DNA of 64,000 nucleotides from Oscillibacter hominis (GCF_014334055.1 NZ_CP060490.1:1860001-1924000), one strand, 5' to 3'. Shown: positions 32,651 to 42,398, numbered from the stretch's first letter. Numbers and translations: made by a program. The notes: generated by a model from the letters alone, not told the origin.

Positions 32651-33271
32651 TCACTCGTCCTCTATCTCCGCGCCCAGCCGGCCGAAGGCGGAGCGTACCT
32701 CCCCCCAGGAGTAGCCCCGGCGCACCAGGGCGTCGCAGAGCCGCTTCTTCTCCTTCTCGTCCACGGGACGCCCCCGGAGCTTTTGGCGCAAAAACCGATC
32801 GATCTGTTCCTCCGCCGGAGGGGACTCCTCCAGCGCGGCGTCCCACAGCTCACGGGGCACGCCCTTTTCATAGAGCTTGTCCCGCAGGCGGCCGGGGCCG
32901 TACCCCATGGCGGCGTAGTGGCGCACGACCATGGCCGCGTAGGCGCCGTCGTCCATGGCGCCTATGGCCTCCAGCCACTCGGCGGCATAGCGGGCTTCCG
33001 CCTCCGTGGCGCCCTTTTCCTGGAGCTTGCGCATCAGGTCCCGGCGGGACATGGCCCGGCTGCCGATGAGCTCGGCGGCACGGGCCTTTGTGTCGGACAC
33101 GCCGGCCGCCCGGCGCAGTGCCGCGCACTCCTCCTCCTGAAGCTCCCGGCCCGGGCGCAGGTCGAATTCCAGCAGCTCCTGCTCCGTGGCCTTCAGCAGC
33201 TCGCCGCCCTCCATAAACAGCAGGATGCGGCCCTTTTTATGCTTGGACCGCTCCAGCCGCTCAATCCTCAT
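32651..33271 (-). CDS. recX: Regulatory protein RecX
   Basis: Inhibitor/modulator of RecA filaments. 206 aa, with three helical repeats typical of RecX ([40 protein letters not shown], and [11 protein letters not shown]). Start ATG 33271 overlaps the 3' end of recA by 11 nt, a usual recA-recX arrangement. Confidence 0.93.
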   Translation of the reverse strand: MRIERLERSKHKKGRILLFMEGGELLKATEQELLEFDLRPGRELQEEECAALRRAAGVSDTKARAAELIGSRAMSRRDLMRKLQEKGATEAEARYAAEWLEAIGAMDDGAYAAMVVRHYAAMGYGPGRLRDKLYEKGVPRELWDAALEESPPAEEQIDRFLRQKLRGRPVDEKEKKRLCDALVRRGYSWGEVRSAFGRLGAEIEDE

Positions 33272-34370
33272 CGTTGAACTCTTCGGCGGACACATCCACC
33301 GCCCGGCCAGCAGCCTTGGCGGCAATCCGCGCCTGGTTGCTCATCAGCTTCGGGAAGTCCCTGCGGATGGCGGCTTCCAGCTTCTCCGCCACCTCGGGGT
33401 TTTCCTTCAGGTAGTTTTTGGCCGAATCCCGGCCCTGGCCGATGCGGGTCTCCCCCATGGAGAACCAGGAGCCGCTCTTTTGCACCAGGTCCAGCTTCAC
33501 GCCCAGGTCCACCAGCTCCCCCTCCCGGGAGATGCCCTCGCCGTACATGATGTCGAACTCCGCCTCCCGGAAGGGCGGCGCCACCTTGTTCTTCACCACC
33601 TTGGCCCGGGTGCGGTTGCCGATGATCTCGCTGCCGTTTTTCAGCGCCTCGATCCGGCGCACGTCGATGCGGACGCTGGCATAGAACTTTAAGGCCCGGC
33701 CGCCGGTGGTGACCTCCGGGTTTCCGTACATCACACCCACCTTTTCACGCAGCTGGTTGATGAAAACCACGACGCAGTTGGTCTTTCCGATGGCGCCGGT
33801 GAGCTTGCGCAGGGCCTGGCTCATCAGCCGGGCCTGGAGGCCCACATAACTGTCGCCCATCTCGCCCTCGATCTCAGCCCGGGGCACCAGGGCGGCCACA
33901 GAGTCCACCACCACCACGTCGATGGCGCCGGAACGCACCAGGGCCTCGGTGATCTCCAGGGCCTGCTCGCCGGTATCCGGCTGGGAGATCAGCATGTCCT
34001 CGATGTCGACACCAAGGGCCCTTGCGTAAGTGGGGTCCAGGGCGTGCTCGGCGTCCACAAAGGCCACCTCCCCGCCCTTTTTCTGAGCCTGGGCCAGGAT
34101 GTGCAGAGCCAGGGTGGTCTTACCGGAGGACTCGGGGCCGTAGATCTCTATAATGCGGCCCTTGGGGATGCCGCCGATGCCCAGCGCCACATCCAGCGCC
34201 AGGGAGCCGGTGGGGATGAAGTCCACGTTGACGTTCATGTTGTCCCCCAGCCGCATAATGGAGCCCTTGCCGTACATCCGTTCAATCTGGGCCATCGCCG
34301 TATCAATGGCCTGCTTCTTATCCGATGCCGCCACCGCAGTGGCCGTCTTGGTCATCTTTTTCTCTGCCAT
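33261..34370 (-). CDS. recA: Recombinase RecA
   Basis: 369 aa. Walker [28 protein letters not shown] (L2 region), Walker [10 protein letters not shown] and L1 [19 protein letters not shown] are intact. ATG 34370 has AGGAGG at 6 nt. The N-terminus carries a short Lys/Ala-rich extension. No SOS box was recognised upstream; it is probably cotranscribed from the prmC side, with a 23-nt gap. Confidence 0.98.
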   Translation of the reverse strand: MAEKKMTKTATAVAASDKKQAIDTAMAQIERMYGKGSIMRLGDNMNVNVDFIPTGSLALDVALGIGGIPKGRIIEIYGPESSGKTTLALHILAQAQKKGGEVAFVDAEHALDPTYARALGVDIEDMLISQPDTGEQALEITEALVRSGAIDVVVVDSVAALVPRAEIEGEMGDSYVGLQARLMSQALRKLTGAIGKTNCVVVFINQLREKVGVMYGNPEVTTGGRALKFYASVRIDVRRIEALKNGSEIIGNRTRAKVVKNKVAPPFREAEFDIMYGEGISREGELVDLGVKLDLVQKSGSWFSMGETRIGQGRDSAKNYLKENPEVAEKLEAAIRRDFPKLMSNQARIAAKAAGRAVDVSAEEFNDED

Positions 34371-34393
34371 TCTGTTTCCTCCTATACTCCCGG

Positions 34394-35266
34394 CTAAATT
34401 TCCGTGCAAAGGGTGCCGTAGACCACCCGTGGAATCCCGGCTGTGTCTCGTACGATCTGAATGTCTCCAAAGCCCTGGGACCGCATGATCCGCAGCACCT
34501 CGTCCGCCTGCCCCACGCCCACCTCGAAATAGAGCCGGCCGCCGGGAGCCAGTGCCTGGCGCCACAGCTCGGAGATGAGGCGGTAGAAGCGGTAGCCGTC
34601 CGGGCCGCCATCCAGGGCCATACGGGGCTCATAGTCCCGGACGGACACATCCAATGTGTCCAAATCCGCCGTGGGGATGTAGGGCGGGTTGCAGACGATG
34701 CAGCGGAACTCCCCCATGGAGACAGGCTTTGACGCGGCGTCCGCCCGGACAGAGACCACCCGGCCGGACAGGCCGCACCGGCGGATGTTCTGGCGGCAGA
34801 CCTTCAGCGCCTCCTCCGACAGCTCCGCCAGCACCACATGGGCCTGGGGCGTGTGGGCGGCCACCGCCAGCCCCACGCAGCCGCTCCCGGCGCACAGGTC
34901 CAGCACCCGGCACTCCCCCTGGTCCTTCAGATAGGAGATGGCCTCCGAGGCCAGCACCTCCGTGTCGGTCCGGGGGATCAGCACATGGCGGGAGATGTCC
35001 AGGGGCAGGGCGTAAAACTCCCACTCGCCGATGAGGTAGGCCACCGGCTCGCCCTTTAAGTGGCGCTCTAACAGCTCCCGTGCCCGCTGCTCAATGGCGG
35101 GGGAAGCATAGAGCGCGCCGTCCCGGTACAGCTCCTCCCGGGTCTTCCCCGCGGCGAAGCACGTGAGCTCCCGGGCCTCCAACGTGGGCATCTCCACTCC
35201 AGCGGCCTTCAGCTGCCGCCGGAGGTCCAGATATAAATTGTTATAGGTGACTGCCAAAACACTCAC
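34394..35266 (-). CDS. prmC: Peptide chain release factor N(5)-glutamine methyltransferase
   Basis: Methylates the GGQ glutamine of RF1/RF2. 290 aa. [24 protein letters not shown] motif [14 protein letters not shown] and catalytic NPPYI are present. The start is ambiguous: GTG 35266 overlaps the AGGAG site, while TTG 35257 lies 8 nt past it and may be the true start. prfA is not in the window; the gene instead sits between yqhQ and recA. Confidence 0.94.
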   Translation of the reverse strand: MSVLAVTYNNLYLDLRRQLKAAGVEMPTLEARELTCFAAGKTREELYRDGALYASPAIEQRARELLERHLKGEPVAYLIGEWEFYALPLDISRHVLIPRTDTEVLASEAISYLKDQGECRVLDLCAGSGCVGLAVAAHTPQAHVVLAELSEEALKVCRQNIRRCGLSGRVVSVRADAASKPVSMGEFRCIVCNPPYIPTADLDTLDVSVRDYEPRMALDGGPDGYRFYRLISELWRQALAPGGRLYFEVGVGQADEVLRIMRSQGFGDIQIVRDTAGIPRVVYGTLCTEI

Positions 35267-35278
35267 TCCTGTTGTCTA

Positions 35279-36241
35279 TTACCACGCGTCCTTGCCCTTT
35301 TCCCCGGGCAGCACCAGCTCCAAAGAGCGGATGGCCACCTCGATCATGGAGTCGTCAGGCTCATTGGTGGTGAAATTCTGCATCCACATCCCCGGCGCCG
35401 TCAGCGCCCGGGTCAGTGCGTTGTCGTTGCGGCCCACCCAGCGGTTGAACTCATAGGTCACACCCACCACCAGAGGCAGCAGCACCAGGTGCACCGCCGT
35501 GCGCAGCCAGACGTTGGTGATGGGCCAGATGCCAAAGACCACGCTGGAAAAGAGGATGGACACAAAGATCACCACGAACAAAAAGCTGGTGCCGCAGCGG
35601 GGGTGATGGCGGGGCTGGGCGCGGACGTTTTCCACCGTCAGCGGCAGTCCCGCCTCGTAGCAGAAGATGGTCTTATGCTCCGCCCCATGGTACTGAAACA
35701 CCCGGTAAATATCCTTCTGCCGGGAGCAGACGATGAGGTAGATCAGGAAGATGGCGATTTTCAGCACGCCCTCCACCAGGTTCCGGCCCCACATGGGCAG
35801 GCCCGGGAAAAAGTGCAGCAGCCCGCCGGTCAAAAAAGTGGGCAGCACCAGGAACAAAAAGACGGACAGCCCCACGCCCAGCACCACGGAGAGGCCGATG
35901 ATGAAGCTCTCCACCTTTTTGCTGGAAAAGTGCTTTTCCAGCCACTGGTCAAATTTGGAGGGCTTGGCGTTCTCGTCATCCGGATAGAAGTCAGCGGAGT
36001 ACATCAGCGCCTGGACGCCCTTGACCATGGAGTCCAGGAAGTTCACCGTGCCTCGGATCAGCGGCCAGCCGAGAATGGGGTGCTTGTCCCGGATCAGCTT
36101 CAGCTCTTCCACCTTCTCCACCAGCCGGCCCTCCTGGTCCCGGACCACAATGGCCTGCCGTTCCGGGCCGCGCATCAAAATGCCCTCGATCAGCGCCTGT
36201 CCGCCGATGCTGGTGCGAAACTTGTTTTTTTCCTCTGCCAT
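35279..36241 (-). CDS. yqhQ: DUF1385 membrane protein (YqhQ family)
   Basis: 320 aa from ATG 36241. Conserved opening IGGQALIEGILMRGP, four to five membrane helices from about residue 100, and the FQYHGAEHKTIFCYE and HPRCGTSFLF segments typical of DUF1385/YqhQ. Function is unresolved; the His-Glu-His and Cys residues suggest metal binding. It commonly lies just upstream of prmC in Clostridia, as here. Confidence 0.92.
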   Translation of the reverse strand: MAEEKNKFRTSIGGQALIEGILMRGPERQAIVVRDQEGRLVEKVEELKLIRDKHPILGWPLIRGTVNFLDSMVKGVQALMYSADFYPDDENAKPSKFDQWLEKHFSSKKVESFIIGLSVVLGVGLSVFLFLVLPTFLTGGLLHFFPGLPMWGRNLVEGVLKIAIFLIYLIVCSRQKDIYRVFQYHGAEHKTIFCYEAGLPLTVENVRAQPRHHPRCGTSFLFVVIFVSILFSSVVFGIWPITNVWLRTAVHLVLLPLVVGVTYEFNRWVGRNDNALTRALTAPGMWMQNFTTNEPDDSMIEVAIRSLELVLPGEKGKDAW

Positions 36242-36304
36242 AGTTCCCTTTCCCGACTGAGATTGTATCACAGTCTCTTTCATAATGCAACAATTGTTCT
36301 ATTT

Positions 36305-37750
36305 TCAATTGGCGGTTGGAATGCGGATGGTGACCACGGCTCCGCCGCCCTCGGCGTTGCCGATGTCAAAGGTGCCGTTGTGCAGCCGGACAATTTCGTC
36401 GCACACCGCAAGCCCGATCCCGCTGCCCCGGGCCTTGGAGGAGCCTTTGTAGAACTTCTGCTTGACAAAGGGCAGCTCCTGGGCCGGGACGCCCGGGCCG
36501 TAGTCCCGGACACGGATCACCAGATACACGCCCTCCTTGGCAATGGAGGCGTCGATCCGCTTGCCGGAGCCGCCGTGCTTGGCGGCGTTGTCCAACACGT
36601 TGCAGAACACCTGCTTGAGCCGCTCCGGATCGCCGGTGATGGGCTCGTACAGCTCCCCGCCGTCGTCGTAGGTCAGCTCGATGCCCTCCTGCTTAAAGAG
36701 CTCCCTGTAGGTGTAGATGGCGTCTTCAAACTCGGCCTGCAAATCCACCTGCTCCACGCTGAGGGTAAAGCGGCCGTCCTCCATCTTGGAGAACTCCAGC
36801 AGCTCCTCCACCATGTTGGTCAGCCTGCGGGACTCCTTCATGATGATGCCCAGGCCCCGGCGCTGCTGCTCCGGGTCGCCGCTGGTGTCCTCCATCATGG
36901 TCTCGGCCCAGCCGTTGATGGCGGTCAGCGGCGTGCGCAGCTCGTGGGAGACCGAGGAGATGAACTCCGTTTTCATCTTTTCGCTCTGGCTGATCTTCAG
37001 CGACATGTCGTTGATGTTGTCCACCAGCTCCGCCAGTTCGTCGGAATACCGGTTTTCCACCTGGATGCCGTAGCTGCCGGCGGAGATGCGCTTGGCGGCC
37101 TGGCTGACCTCCGCCACCGGCTCCACCACGTTGTTGATGAACAACAGATTGGAGAACACCACCATGGCGATGCAGACCGCGGCGATGAGGATGACGATCA
37201 GAATGCTGATGAGAATCTGGCGGTTCACCTGCTGCAGCGAGGTGACATAGCGCATGATGCCCACGGTCCGCCCATTGAAGGAGAGGGGGCAGGAGACAGA
37301 CATGATGTTTTCCCCGGTCTGGGGGTCCCGGCCCCGGAAGGAGGCGATTTCCCCGGTCTCAATGGCCTCCTGGATATCGGAGGTTCCGGGGGAAGTGCCG
37401 GTGGTCAGGCCGTAGGAGGAGATCTGGATCTGGCCGGCGCCGTTTAAAAACTGGAGCTCCAGCCGGTCCTTGTCCTCAAACCCCTCGGCATAGCTGTTGG
37501 CAATCTGATAGTACTGCATGTAGTTGTTCAGCGAATAGCTTGTGACAAAGTCGGCCCCTGCCTTTGCCTTGGACCGCAGGGTATTCTGCATGGTGCTGAA
37601 GTAATAGCTTGTGACGCTGGCGGAAAAGAGGCACACGGTCAGCACCACCATCACCAGCACCGGCATGATGGTATTGACCACCCAGCGCTGGCGCAGGCCC
37701 CGGATCTGGAGGGTGCTTTTCATGTTTTTCATATGTTCGGAGTACTCCAT
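36305..37750 (-). CDS. Sensor histidine kinase
   Basis: 481 aa. Membrane helix at about 24-44, extracellular sensor of ~130 residues, second helix about 180-205, HAMP (VEPVAEVSQAAKRISAGSYG), HisKA with SVSHELRTPLTAI (phospho-His about 267) and HATPase with N box, DYGPGVP and GSGIGLAVC. ATG 37750 follows GGAGG; upstream in-frame sequence belongs to the EcsC region. The likely partner is the response regulator at 38593, separated by ecsC. WalK/ResE-like, but without the PAS domain of WalK. Confidence 0.93.
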   Translation of the reverse strand: MEYSEHMKNMKSTLQIRGLRQRWVVNTIMPVLVMVVLTVCLFSASVTSYYFSTMQNTLRSKAKAGADFVTSYSLNNYMQYYQIANSYAEGFEDKDRLELQFLNGAGQIQISSYGLTTGTSPGTSDIQEAIETGEIASFRGRDPQTGENIMSVSCPLSFNGRTVGIMRYVTSLQQVNRQILISILIVILIAAVCIAMVVFSNLLFINNVVEPVAEVSQAAKRISAGSYGIQVENRYSDELAELVDNINDMSLKISQSEKMKTEFISSVSHELRTPLTAINGWAETMMEDTSGDPEQQRRGLGIIMKESRRLTNMVEELLEFSKMEDGRFTLSVEQVDLQAEFEDAIYTYRELFKQEGIELTYDDGGELYEPITGDPERLKQVFCNVLDNAAKHGGSGKRIDASIAKEGVYLVIRVRDYGPGVPAQELPFVKQKFYKGSSKARGSGIGLAVCDEIVRLHNGTFDIGNAEGGGAVVTIRIPTAN

Positions 37751-38541
37751 GGCGCCCCCTCCTTTCTCTTCCAATCCAGCAAAAACCGCCTGCGGTACTT
37801 GAGTTCCGCATAGCGCTGTACCCGCTCCAAGACCACCGCGTCCCATACGCCGCCCACGGCGCCGGCCACCGGAATCCCCTGAAGGAACTTCATATACAGG
37901 AGATTTTGGGAAAGGGCCGCCGCTGCGGAGCGCCGAAGCTCCTCCTGCGGCGCAGGCGCGGCCCACTCCCCCTCCTGGAGGAAGCGGTTCAGCTCCGTGT
38001 TCCCCGCTCTCAGCTCCTCCCCGCAGGAGAGGGCCGTGCGAATCAGCTCCAGCACAAACCGGCGCTCCTCCGCATCGTCCCAGGGATAGCCATAGTTCAC
38101 CGCAAGCTCGCAGAGGCTTTTGAGCAGCATCCCCGTAAAGAGCACCACATCTGGCAGGCCCACGCCCACCAGGCCCAGCCCCACGCCCTCCACGCCGGAG
38201 AGCAACAGATTTTTCCGCCCCGTTCCCGCCGCTGCCCGGGAAAAGGCCCGCAGCGACCGGCCGTCCGGCTGAAGCTGGGCCGCATAGCGGCGCAGCAGGT
38301 ACTCCCGCTCCCGCTTCTGCCTGCCGCTGACCCCCTCGATCAGGCCGGTCCCTTTCTCAAACACCGTAGAAAACGCCTTTTCAAAGGCGGATTCCAGCGT
38401 CCTTTGCAGCGTTTTCGGCACTACCGGCTCCAATTTGCGGTTCAGATAGGGGGTGCGCTCAACCCGGTTCTGCTCCAAGAACCGCTTTTCCCGCTTCCAG
38501 AGCCGGGTATACTCCCGCTCCCATGCTGTCTTACTGGCCAT
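37729..38541 (-). CDS. EcsC family protein
   Basis: 270 aa. Contains the EcsC hallmark region: GVEGVGLGLVGVGLPDVVLFTG with CELAVNYGYPWDD nearby, and VAGAVGGVWDAV near the C-terminus. EcsC proteins are peripheral/membrane proteins found near protein-processing and envelope genes; molecular role unknown. Overlaps the kinase start by 22 nt, so it is inserted within the two-component operon. ATG 38541 has AAGGAG only 3 nt away; GTG 38553 is an alternative. Confidence 0.85.
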   Translation of the reverse strand: MASKTAWEREYTRLWKREKRFLEQNRVERTPYLNRKLEPVVPKTLQRTLESAFEKAFSTVFEKGTGLIEGVSGRQKREREYLLRRYAAQLQPDGRSLRAFSRAAAGTGRKNLLLSGVEGVGLGLVGVGLPDVVLFTGMLLKSLCELAVNYGYPWDDAEERRFVLELIRTALSCGEELRAGNTELNRFLQEGEWAAPAPQEELRRSAAAALSQNLLYMKFLQGIPVAGAVGGVWDAVVLERVQRYAELKYRRRFLLDWKRKEGAPWSTPNI

Positions 38542-38592
38542 TGTCTCCTTCACACCGCACGGCAACTGCGGCCCGGCGGCCCTGCCCCATGC

Positions 38593-39279
38593 TTAAAAGC
38601 CCCATTTGTATCCGTATCCCCACACGGTGGTGATGTAAGTGGGGTTGGTCACATTGTCCTCGATCTTCAGGCGCAGGCGGCGGATGTTCACGTCCACGAT
38701 CTTCAGCTCGCCAAAGTAGTCCCGGCCCCAGACCATATCCAGGATTTCCTCCCGGGAAAGGGCCTTCCCCGGGTTCTCCATGAACATCTTCATGATGGAG
38801 TACTCCACCTGGGTCAGCTTGATCCGCTCCCCGTTCTTCTCCAGCGTGCGGTTGCGGGTGTTGAGCAGGAAGGGCTCCTGCCGGATTTCGCCGCTTTGCT
38901 CGTCCGCTCCGCCGCCGGCCCGGCGGAACAGGGCGTCCACCCGGGCGGTGAGCTCCGCCGGAGAGAAGGGCTTGGTCACATAGTCGTCGGCGCCGGTCAT
39001 CAGCCCCGTCACCTTGTCCATCTCCTGGGAGCGGGCGGTGAGCATGATGATGCCGATTTTTGTGTTGGTGGCCCGAATCCTGCGGCACACCTCAAACCCG
39101 TCGATGCCGGGGAGCATAATGTCCAGCAGCGCCACCTTGGTGTCCGGGTTGTCCTTCAGCCGGTCCAGCGCCTCCTCGCCGCTCTCCGCCTCCACTACTT
39201 CATATCCGGCTCGGCGCAGGTTGATGACAATAAAGCTGCGGATGCTGGACTCATCTTCCAAAACCAATACTTTTTTCAT
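38593..39279 (-). CDS. OmpR-family response regulator
   Basis: 228 aa. Receiver domain with acidic pair ED (8-9), phospho-acceptor Asp53 (LLDIMLPGIDGFE), Thr in MLTARS and Lys in TKPFSP; C-terminal winged helix (SREEILDMVWG, VDVNIRRLRLKIEDN, VWGYGYKW). ATG 39279 has GGAGG. Second gene of the operon starting with the lipoprotein; pairs with the kinase at 36305. Confidence 0.95.
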   Translation of the reverse strand: MKKVLVLEDESSIRSFIVINLRRAGYEVVEAESGEEALDRLKDNPDTKVALLDIMLPGIDGFEVCRRIRATNTKIGIIMLTARSQEMDKVTGLMTGADDYVTKPFSPAELTARVDALFRRAGGGADEQSGEIRQEPFLLNTRNRTLEKNGERIKLTQVEYSIMKMFMENPGKALSREEILDMVWGRDYFGELKIVDVNIRRLRLKIEDNVTNPTYITTVWGYGYKWGF

Positions 39280-39295
39280 GGCTGCCTCCGTTTCA

Positions 39296-40645
39296 TCAAT
39301 CGTCTCCCGACGCCCATTCGGTGACGATCAGTTTGAAGCTGCTGCGCAGTTCGTCCTCCGTGATGCCGAAGTCCCAACTTTCATTGGCGTCTAACAGCTC
39401 CGCTGCGAAAATGGTCTCCGCCTGACGGCTGAGCAGGAAGCGGCTGCCCTGGGTGATCTTATACTCCGGGCTGCTTCCGCTGATGGTGTATATCTTCAGG
39501 AATTCCTGATAGGGCTCCGTATCGCTGCCCTGGATGGCAAAGGTCACGGCAATCTCGTCCGGATCGCCGTCATCACGCGAGATTGTCACCCGCTTTTTCC
39601 ACTCCTCAGGCAGAATGAGGTACCACCCGTCCGCCACATCATGGTAGGTGCTGATGGCAAGCGAGGGCGAGCCATTCAGGTCATACCTTCTCCAGTTGAT
39701 GGGGTAGCAGGCGTCGGTGCTGCCCCAGCCGGCAAGGTCAAAGGGCGCCGGGACCTCCGTCAGCCCGTCGCCGTCGATGTCCGTGGGAAACAGGGGCTGA
39801 TAGCGGAAAATCTCGGTCGAGACGCCGGTGGCGTTGTTCATGGTGATGTTCACCAGCTCGTCATTTTTCACCGCCAGGATATCCGTGACCTGGAACAGGG
39901 AGTCCTCCACGCCGGTGACAAACAGGGCCGGGACGCCGCCTTCCAGCATGCCGGAGCGGACGCGGCCCGAGGAGAGCTCGGCGATGGAGACGGAGATCTT
40001 GGCGGAGGGGCGCTGAACCAGCGTCTGGTCGCTCCAGGCATAGTAGTCCGCCACCGTGTTGCCCTGGTCGTCGGAGCGGATCATCACCAGCTCCTGCAAA
40101 CCGTCCTGGTTGAGATCCCGCACCGCGTAGCGGGAATAGGTGTTGCGCAGCAGCTCCACAGGCTGGAAGTCCTTCAGGGAGTAAACCGTCAGCGCCTGAA
40201 GCTCCGTACTGACGCGCCATCCCACGATCAGCTCCTGCAAGCCGTCCTGATCCATGTCGGTATAGGCAATGCTGTAAATGGCGCTGCCGCTGCCTTCAAT
40301 CACAGCCGCCTCCTCATAGGAGTCGTCCACGGACCGGAAGATATAGATTTTCAAAGGCCGCTCATCCGCGCTCTTGCGCATGAAGGCCAGCGCCTCCTCT
40401 TCCCCGTCCCCGTCCAGGTCCACCATCTGCACGGGCTGGATGTTGCTGCCCGACTGGGGCGCGGCGTATTCCCCGCCCCCGGCCATGATGGCATCGATTC
40501 GCTCCCTCAGTTCCGTGTACTCCGGGGGAAGCTGCGGCAGGCTGTAAAGCTCCTCCACCGAGGCGTTGAACAAACACCCCGACAAACAGAAGGTGACTGC
40601 CAGCAAAATGGCAGCCATCCAACATCTTTTCATCATACGGCCCAC
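39296..40645 (-). CDS. Lipoprotein with FG-GAP-like calcium-binding repeats
   Basis: About 449 aa. Signal peptide with lipobox LSGC (Cys near residue 24). Four repeated acidic loops are visible: DLDGDGEEE, DMDQDGLQE, DLNQDGLQE and DIDGDGLTE, the pattern of FG-GAP/integrin-type beta-propeller blades that bind calcium. The start is GTG 40645 (AAAGGGG at 7 nt); ATG 40636/40633 are close alternatives. It heads the operon with the response regulator (16-nt gap), so a role as envelope sensor partner is plausible but unproven. Confidence 0.82.
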   Translation of the reverse strand: MGRMMKRCWMAAILLAVTFCLSGCLFNASVEELYSLPQLPPEYTELRERIDAIMAGGGEYAAPQSGSNIQPVQMVDLDGDGEEEALAFMRKSADERPLKIYIFRSVDDSYEEAAVIEGSGSAIYSIAYTDMDQDGLQELIVGWRVSTELQALTVYSLKDFQPVELLRNTYSRYAVRDLNQDGLQELVMIRSDDQGNTVADYYAWSDQTLVQRPSAKISVSIAELSSGRVRSGMLEGGVPALFVTGVEDSLFQVTDILAVKNDELVNITMNNATGVSTEIFRYQPLFPTDIDGDGLTEVPAPFDLAGWGSTDACYPINWRRYDLNGSPSLAISTYHDVADGWYLILPEEWKKRVTISRDDGDPDEIAVTFAIQGSDTEPYQEFLKIYTISGSSPEYKITQGSRFLLSRQAETIFAAELLDANESWDFGITEDELRSSFKLIVTEWASGDD

Positions 40646-40812
40646 TGGCAATCCCCTTTCCTTCCCGTTTCAGAACATACTTTAACTTATACATGATAGC
40701 ACATCGCTTCCCGTTTGTGTAGCTTTTTTGCTGTTTTTCAAAGGAGTTTTTCTTTTGTTCATTTTTGCCCATATGCTCTTTGCAGCCAAGTGGTTCTTTT
40801 CAAAAGTTCCTC

Positions 40813-40841
40813 TTGAATTTGCAGTTTCTTTCAGGTATAAT
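40813..40841 (+). promoter_or_regulatory. Promoter of tRNA-Leu
   Basis: -35 TTGAAT (40813-40818), 17-bp spacer, -10 TATAAT (40836-40841), 14 bp before the tRNA. Confidence 0.85.
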
Positions 40842-40855
40842 AACATCGTTCATCT

Positions 40856-40942
40856 GCCGGTGTGATGGAATTGGTAGACGTAGTGGACTCAAAATCCACC
40901 GCTGGCGACAGCGTGCCGGTTCGAGTCCGGCCACCGGCACCA
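40856..40942 (+). tRNA. tRNA-Leu (anticodon CAA)
   Basis: 87 nt including encoded CCA. Acceptor stem GCCGGTG/CACCGGC, discriminator A, anticodon stem GTGGA/TCCAC with loop CTCAAAA (CAA at 40890-40892), a long class II variable arm (CGCTGGCGACAGCG) and T loop TTCGAGT. All features fit leucine. Confidence 0.97.
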
Positions 40943-40947
40943 CTTGG

Positions 40948-40987
40948 AATGCCTGGGTTTTCTCACTTGGAAAGCCCAGGCATTTTC
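40948..40987 (+). terminator. Terminator after tRNA-Leu
   Basis: AATGCCTGGG / CCCAGGCATT stem, extended by TTTTC/GGAAA, then TTTC. Confidence 0.8.
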
Positions 40988-41068
40988 TTATCTTTTGGCG
41001 AGTTCTCTTGCCAGTTCTCTCCTGTTCTTTTGCGGATCGGAAAGGCAGCAGCCACTGGAACCCAGCAT

Positions 41069-41097
41069 TTGACAAAAGCGAAATCAGCGGCTATAAT
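41069..41097 (+). promoter_or_regulatory. Promoter of tetR unit
   Basis: -35 TTGACA (41069-41074), 17-bp spacer, -10 TATAAT (41092-41097): full consensus. Confidence 0.9.
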
Positions 41098-41111
41098 GAA
41101 CAGCGTTCATT
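41095..41111. promoter_or_regulatory. TetR-type operator on the -10
   Basis: Perfect inverted repeat AATGAAC-AGC-GTTCATT. It covers the end of the -10 and the transcription start, as expected for an autorepressor. Confidence 0.8.
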
Positions 41112-41127
41112 TTGGGGAGGTGATTTT

Positions 41128-41694
41128 ATCAATACATCTGTGACGTCAAAAGAAGCCATTTTGAAAACCTGCCGGGACATGGTGGCGGAAAAAGGGCTGG
41201 CCTCCGTAAACATGCGTTCGGTGGCAGAGGCATGCCACGTGGCCCTTGGTTCCCTCTACAATTACTTTTCCTCCAAGGAGGAGCTGATCCTTGCGGCCAT
41301 CGGAAGCGTCTGGCAGGATATCTTCCACACGGAACCCTGCCGGGAAGGGCTGTCTTTCCCCGAGTATGTCCGCTGGATTTTTGAACGTGTCCAATCGGGC
41401 ATGCGGGCCTATCCCAACTTCTTTACCGCCCACTCCATCAGCTTTGCCAGCACCTCCAAACAGCAGGCCCGCAGTACCATGGAGCAGTATGTCTCCCACA
41501 TAAAGGCCGAACTGTCGCAGGCCCTGCGGGCGGATTCCAACGTCCGGCAGGACGCGTTTTCATCCGACTTTCAGGAGCCGGAGTTCATTGAGTTCGTCCT
41601 GACGAACCTTCTGACGCTGCTGGCCCAGCAGAAGGACACCTGCGAAATTCTGCTGGAAGTAATCCGCCGGTCCTTGTATGAATCCCGAGCCTGA
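41128..41694 (+). CDS. TetR/AcrR-family repressor
   Basis: About 188 aa. N-terminal HTH (ILKTCRDMVAEKGLASVNMR, then HVALGSLYNYFSSKEELILA) and a helical ligand domain. The start is unclear: GGGGAGG (41114-41120) is ideally placed (7 nt) for an ATC codon at 41128, while the first standard start, GTG 41140, is 19 nt away. I give the ATC. The operator under its promoter implies autoregulation. It precedes a membrane protein gene it probably controls. Confidence 0.85.
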   Translation: MNTSVTSKEAILKTCRDMVAEKGLASVNMRSVAEACHVALGSLYNYFSSKEELILAAIGSVWQDIFHTEPCREGLSFPEYVRWIFERVQSGMRAYPNFFTAHSISFASTSKQQARSTMEQYVSHIKAELSQALRADSNVRQDAFSSDFQEPEFIEFVLTNLLTLLAQQKDTCEILLEVIRRSLYESRA

Positions 41695-41735
41695 CAGGCT
41701 CTCAATTACCGTTCAAATAGAAAGGAAGCCAATCC

Positions 41736-42398
41736 ATGCAGGCTATTTTTGAAACACTGTTCGACATTGCCTATCTCACAGCCATCCTCACCTTGGGGTG
41801 CAGGATGCTTCGCGGCTGCAAGGGAACCCCCGCCTTCCGGCTGTACGGAACCATGGCCATTGTGCTGGGCTGCGGAGACGCTTTCCACCTGGTGCCCCGC
41901 GCGATCGCTCTTTGCACCACAGGGCTTGAGGCGTATACCGCGGCTCTGGGGATTGGAAAGCTCATCACCTCTGTGACCATGACCATATTTTATGTTCTGC
42001 TCTATTATGTTTGGCGGTCGCGGTACCGGGTCTCCGGAAAGGCCGGGCTGACCGCGGCGGTCTGGGGGTTGTCGCTGCTGAGGATTCTCCTCTGCCTGGC
42101 ACCCCAAAACCATTGGACCAGCGCCAATCCCCCCCTTTCCTGGGGCATTTACCGCAACATTCCCTTTGCCCTGCTGGGACTGCTGATTGTGGTGCTCTTC
42201 TACCACAGTGCCAAGGCGCACAGCGACCGCCCGTTCCGTTTTCTGTGGCTCACCGTGGTGCTCAGTTTTGCCTGCTACATCCCGGTCGTACTGTTCGCCG
42301 ACGCAGTGCCCGCTGTGGGTATGCTGATGATCCCCAAGACCTGCGCATACGTGTGGACGGTTGTCATCGGCTACCGGGCCATGAAAGCCGAGTGCTGA
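41736..42398 (+). CDS. Seven-helix integral membrane protein of unknown function
   Basis: 220 aa, with seven hydrophobic segments evenly spread. No transporter motif; RLYGTMAIVLGCGDAFHLVP in helix 2 has a buried Asp-His. AAAGGAA precedes the ATG at 41736, 41 nt past the tetR stop, so it is likely the TetR target. I do not recognise a named family. Confidence 0.75.
   Translation: MQAIFETLFDIAYLTAILTLGCRMLRGCKGTPAFRLYGTMAIVLGCGDAFHLVPRAIALCTTGLEAYTAALGIGKLITSVTMTIFYVLLYYVWRSRYRVSGKAGLTAAVWGLSLLRILLCLAPQNHWTSANPPLSWGIYRNIPFALLGLLIVVLFYHSAKAHSDRPFRFLWLTVVLSFACYIPVVLFADAVPAVGMLMIPKTCAYVWTVVIGYRAMKAEC

Noticed and set aside
35489..37447. Open frame of 652 codons on the plus strand
   Set aside because: It lies opposite yqhQ and the histidine kinase, both with clear motifs. 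The predicted product is His/Gly/Val-rich as expected for an antisense frame in high-GC DNA, with no ribosome site.
39296..40645. Repeated DxDGDG loops as EF-hand protein
   Set aside because: Spacing and beta-rich surroundings fit FG-GAP propeller blades rather than helix-loop-helix EF-hands.
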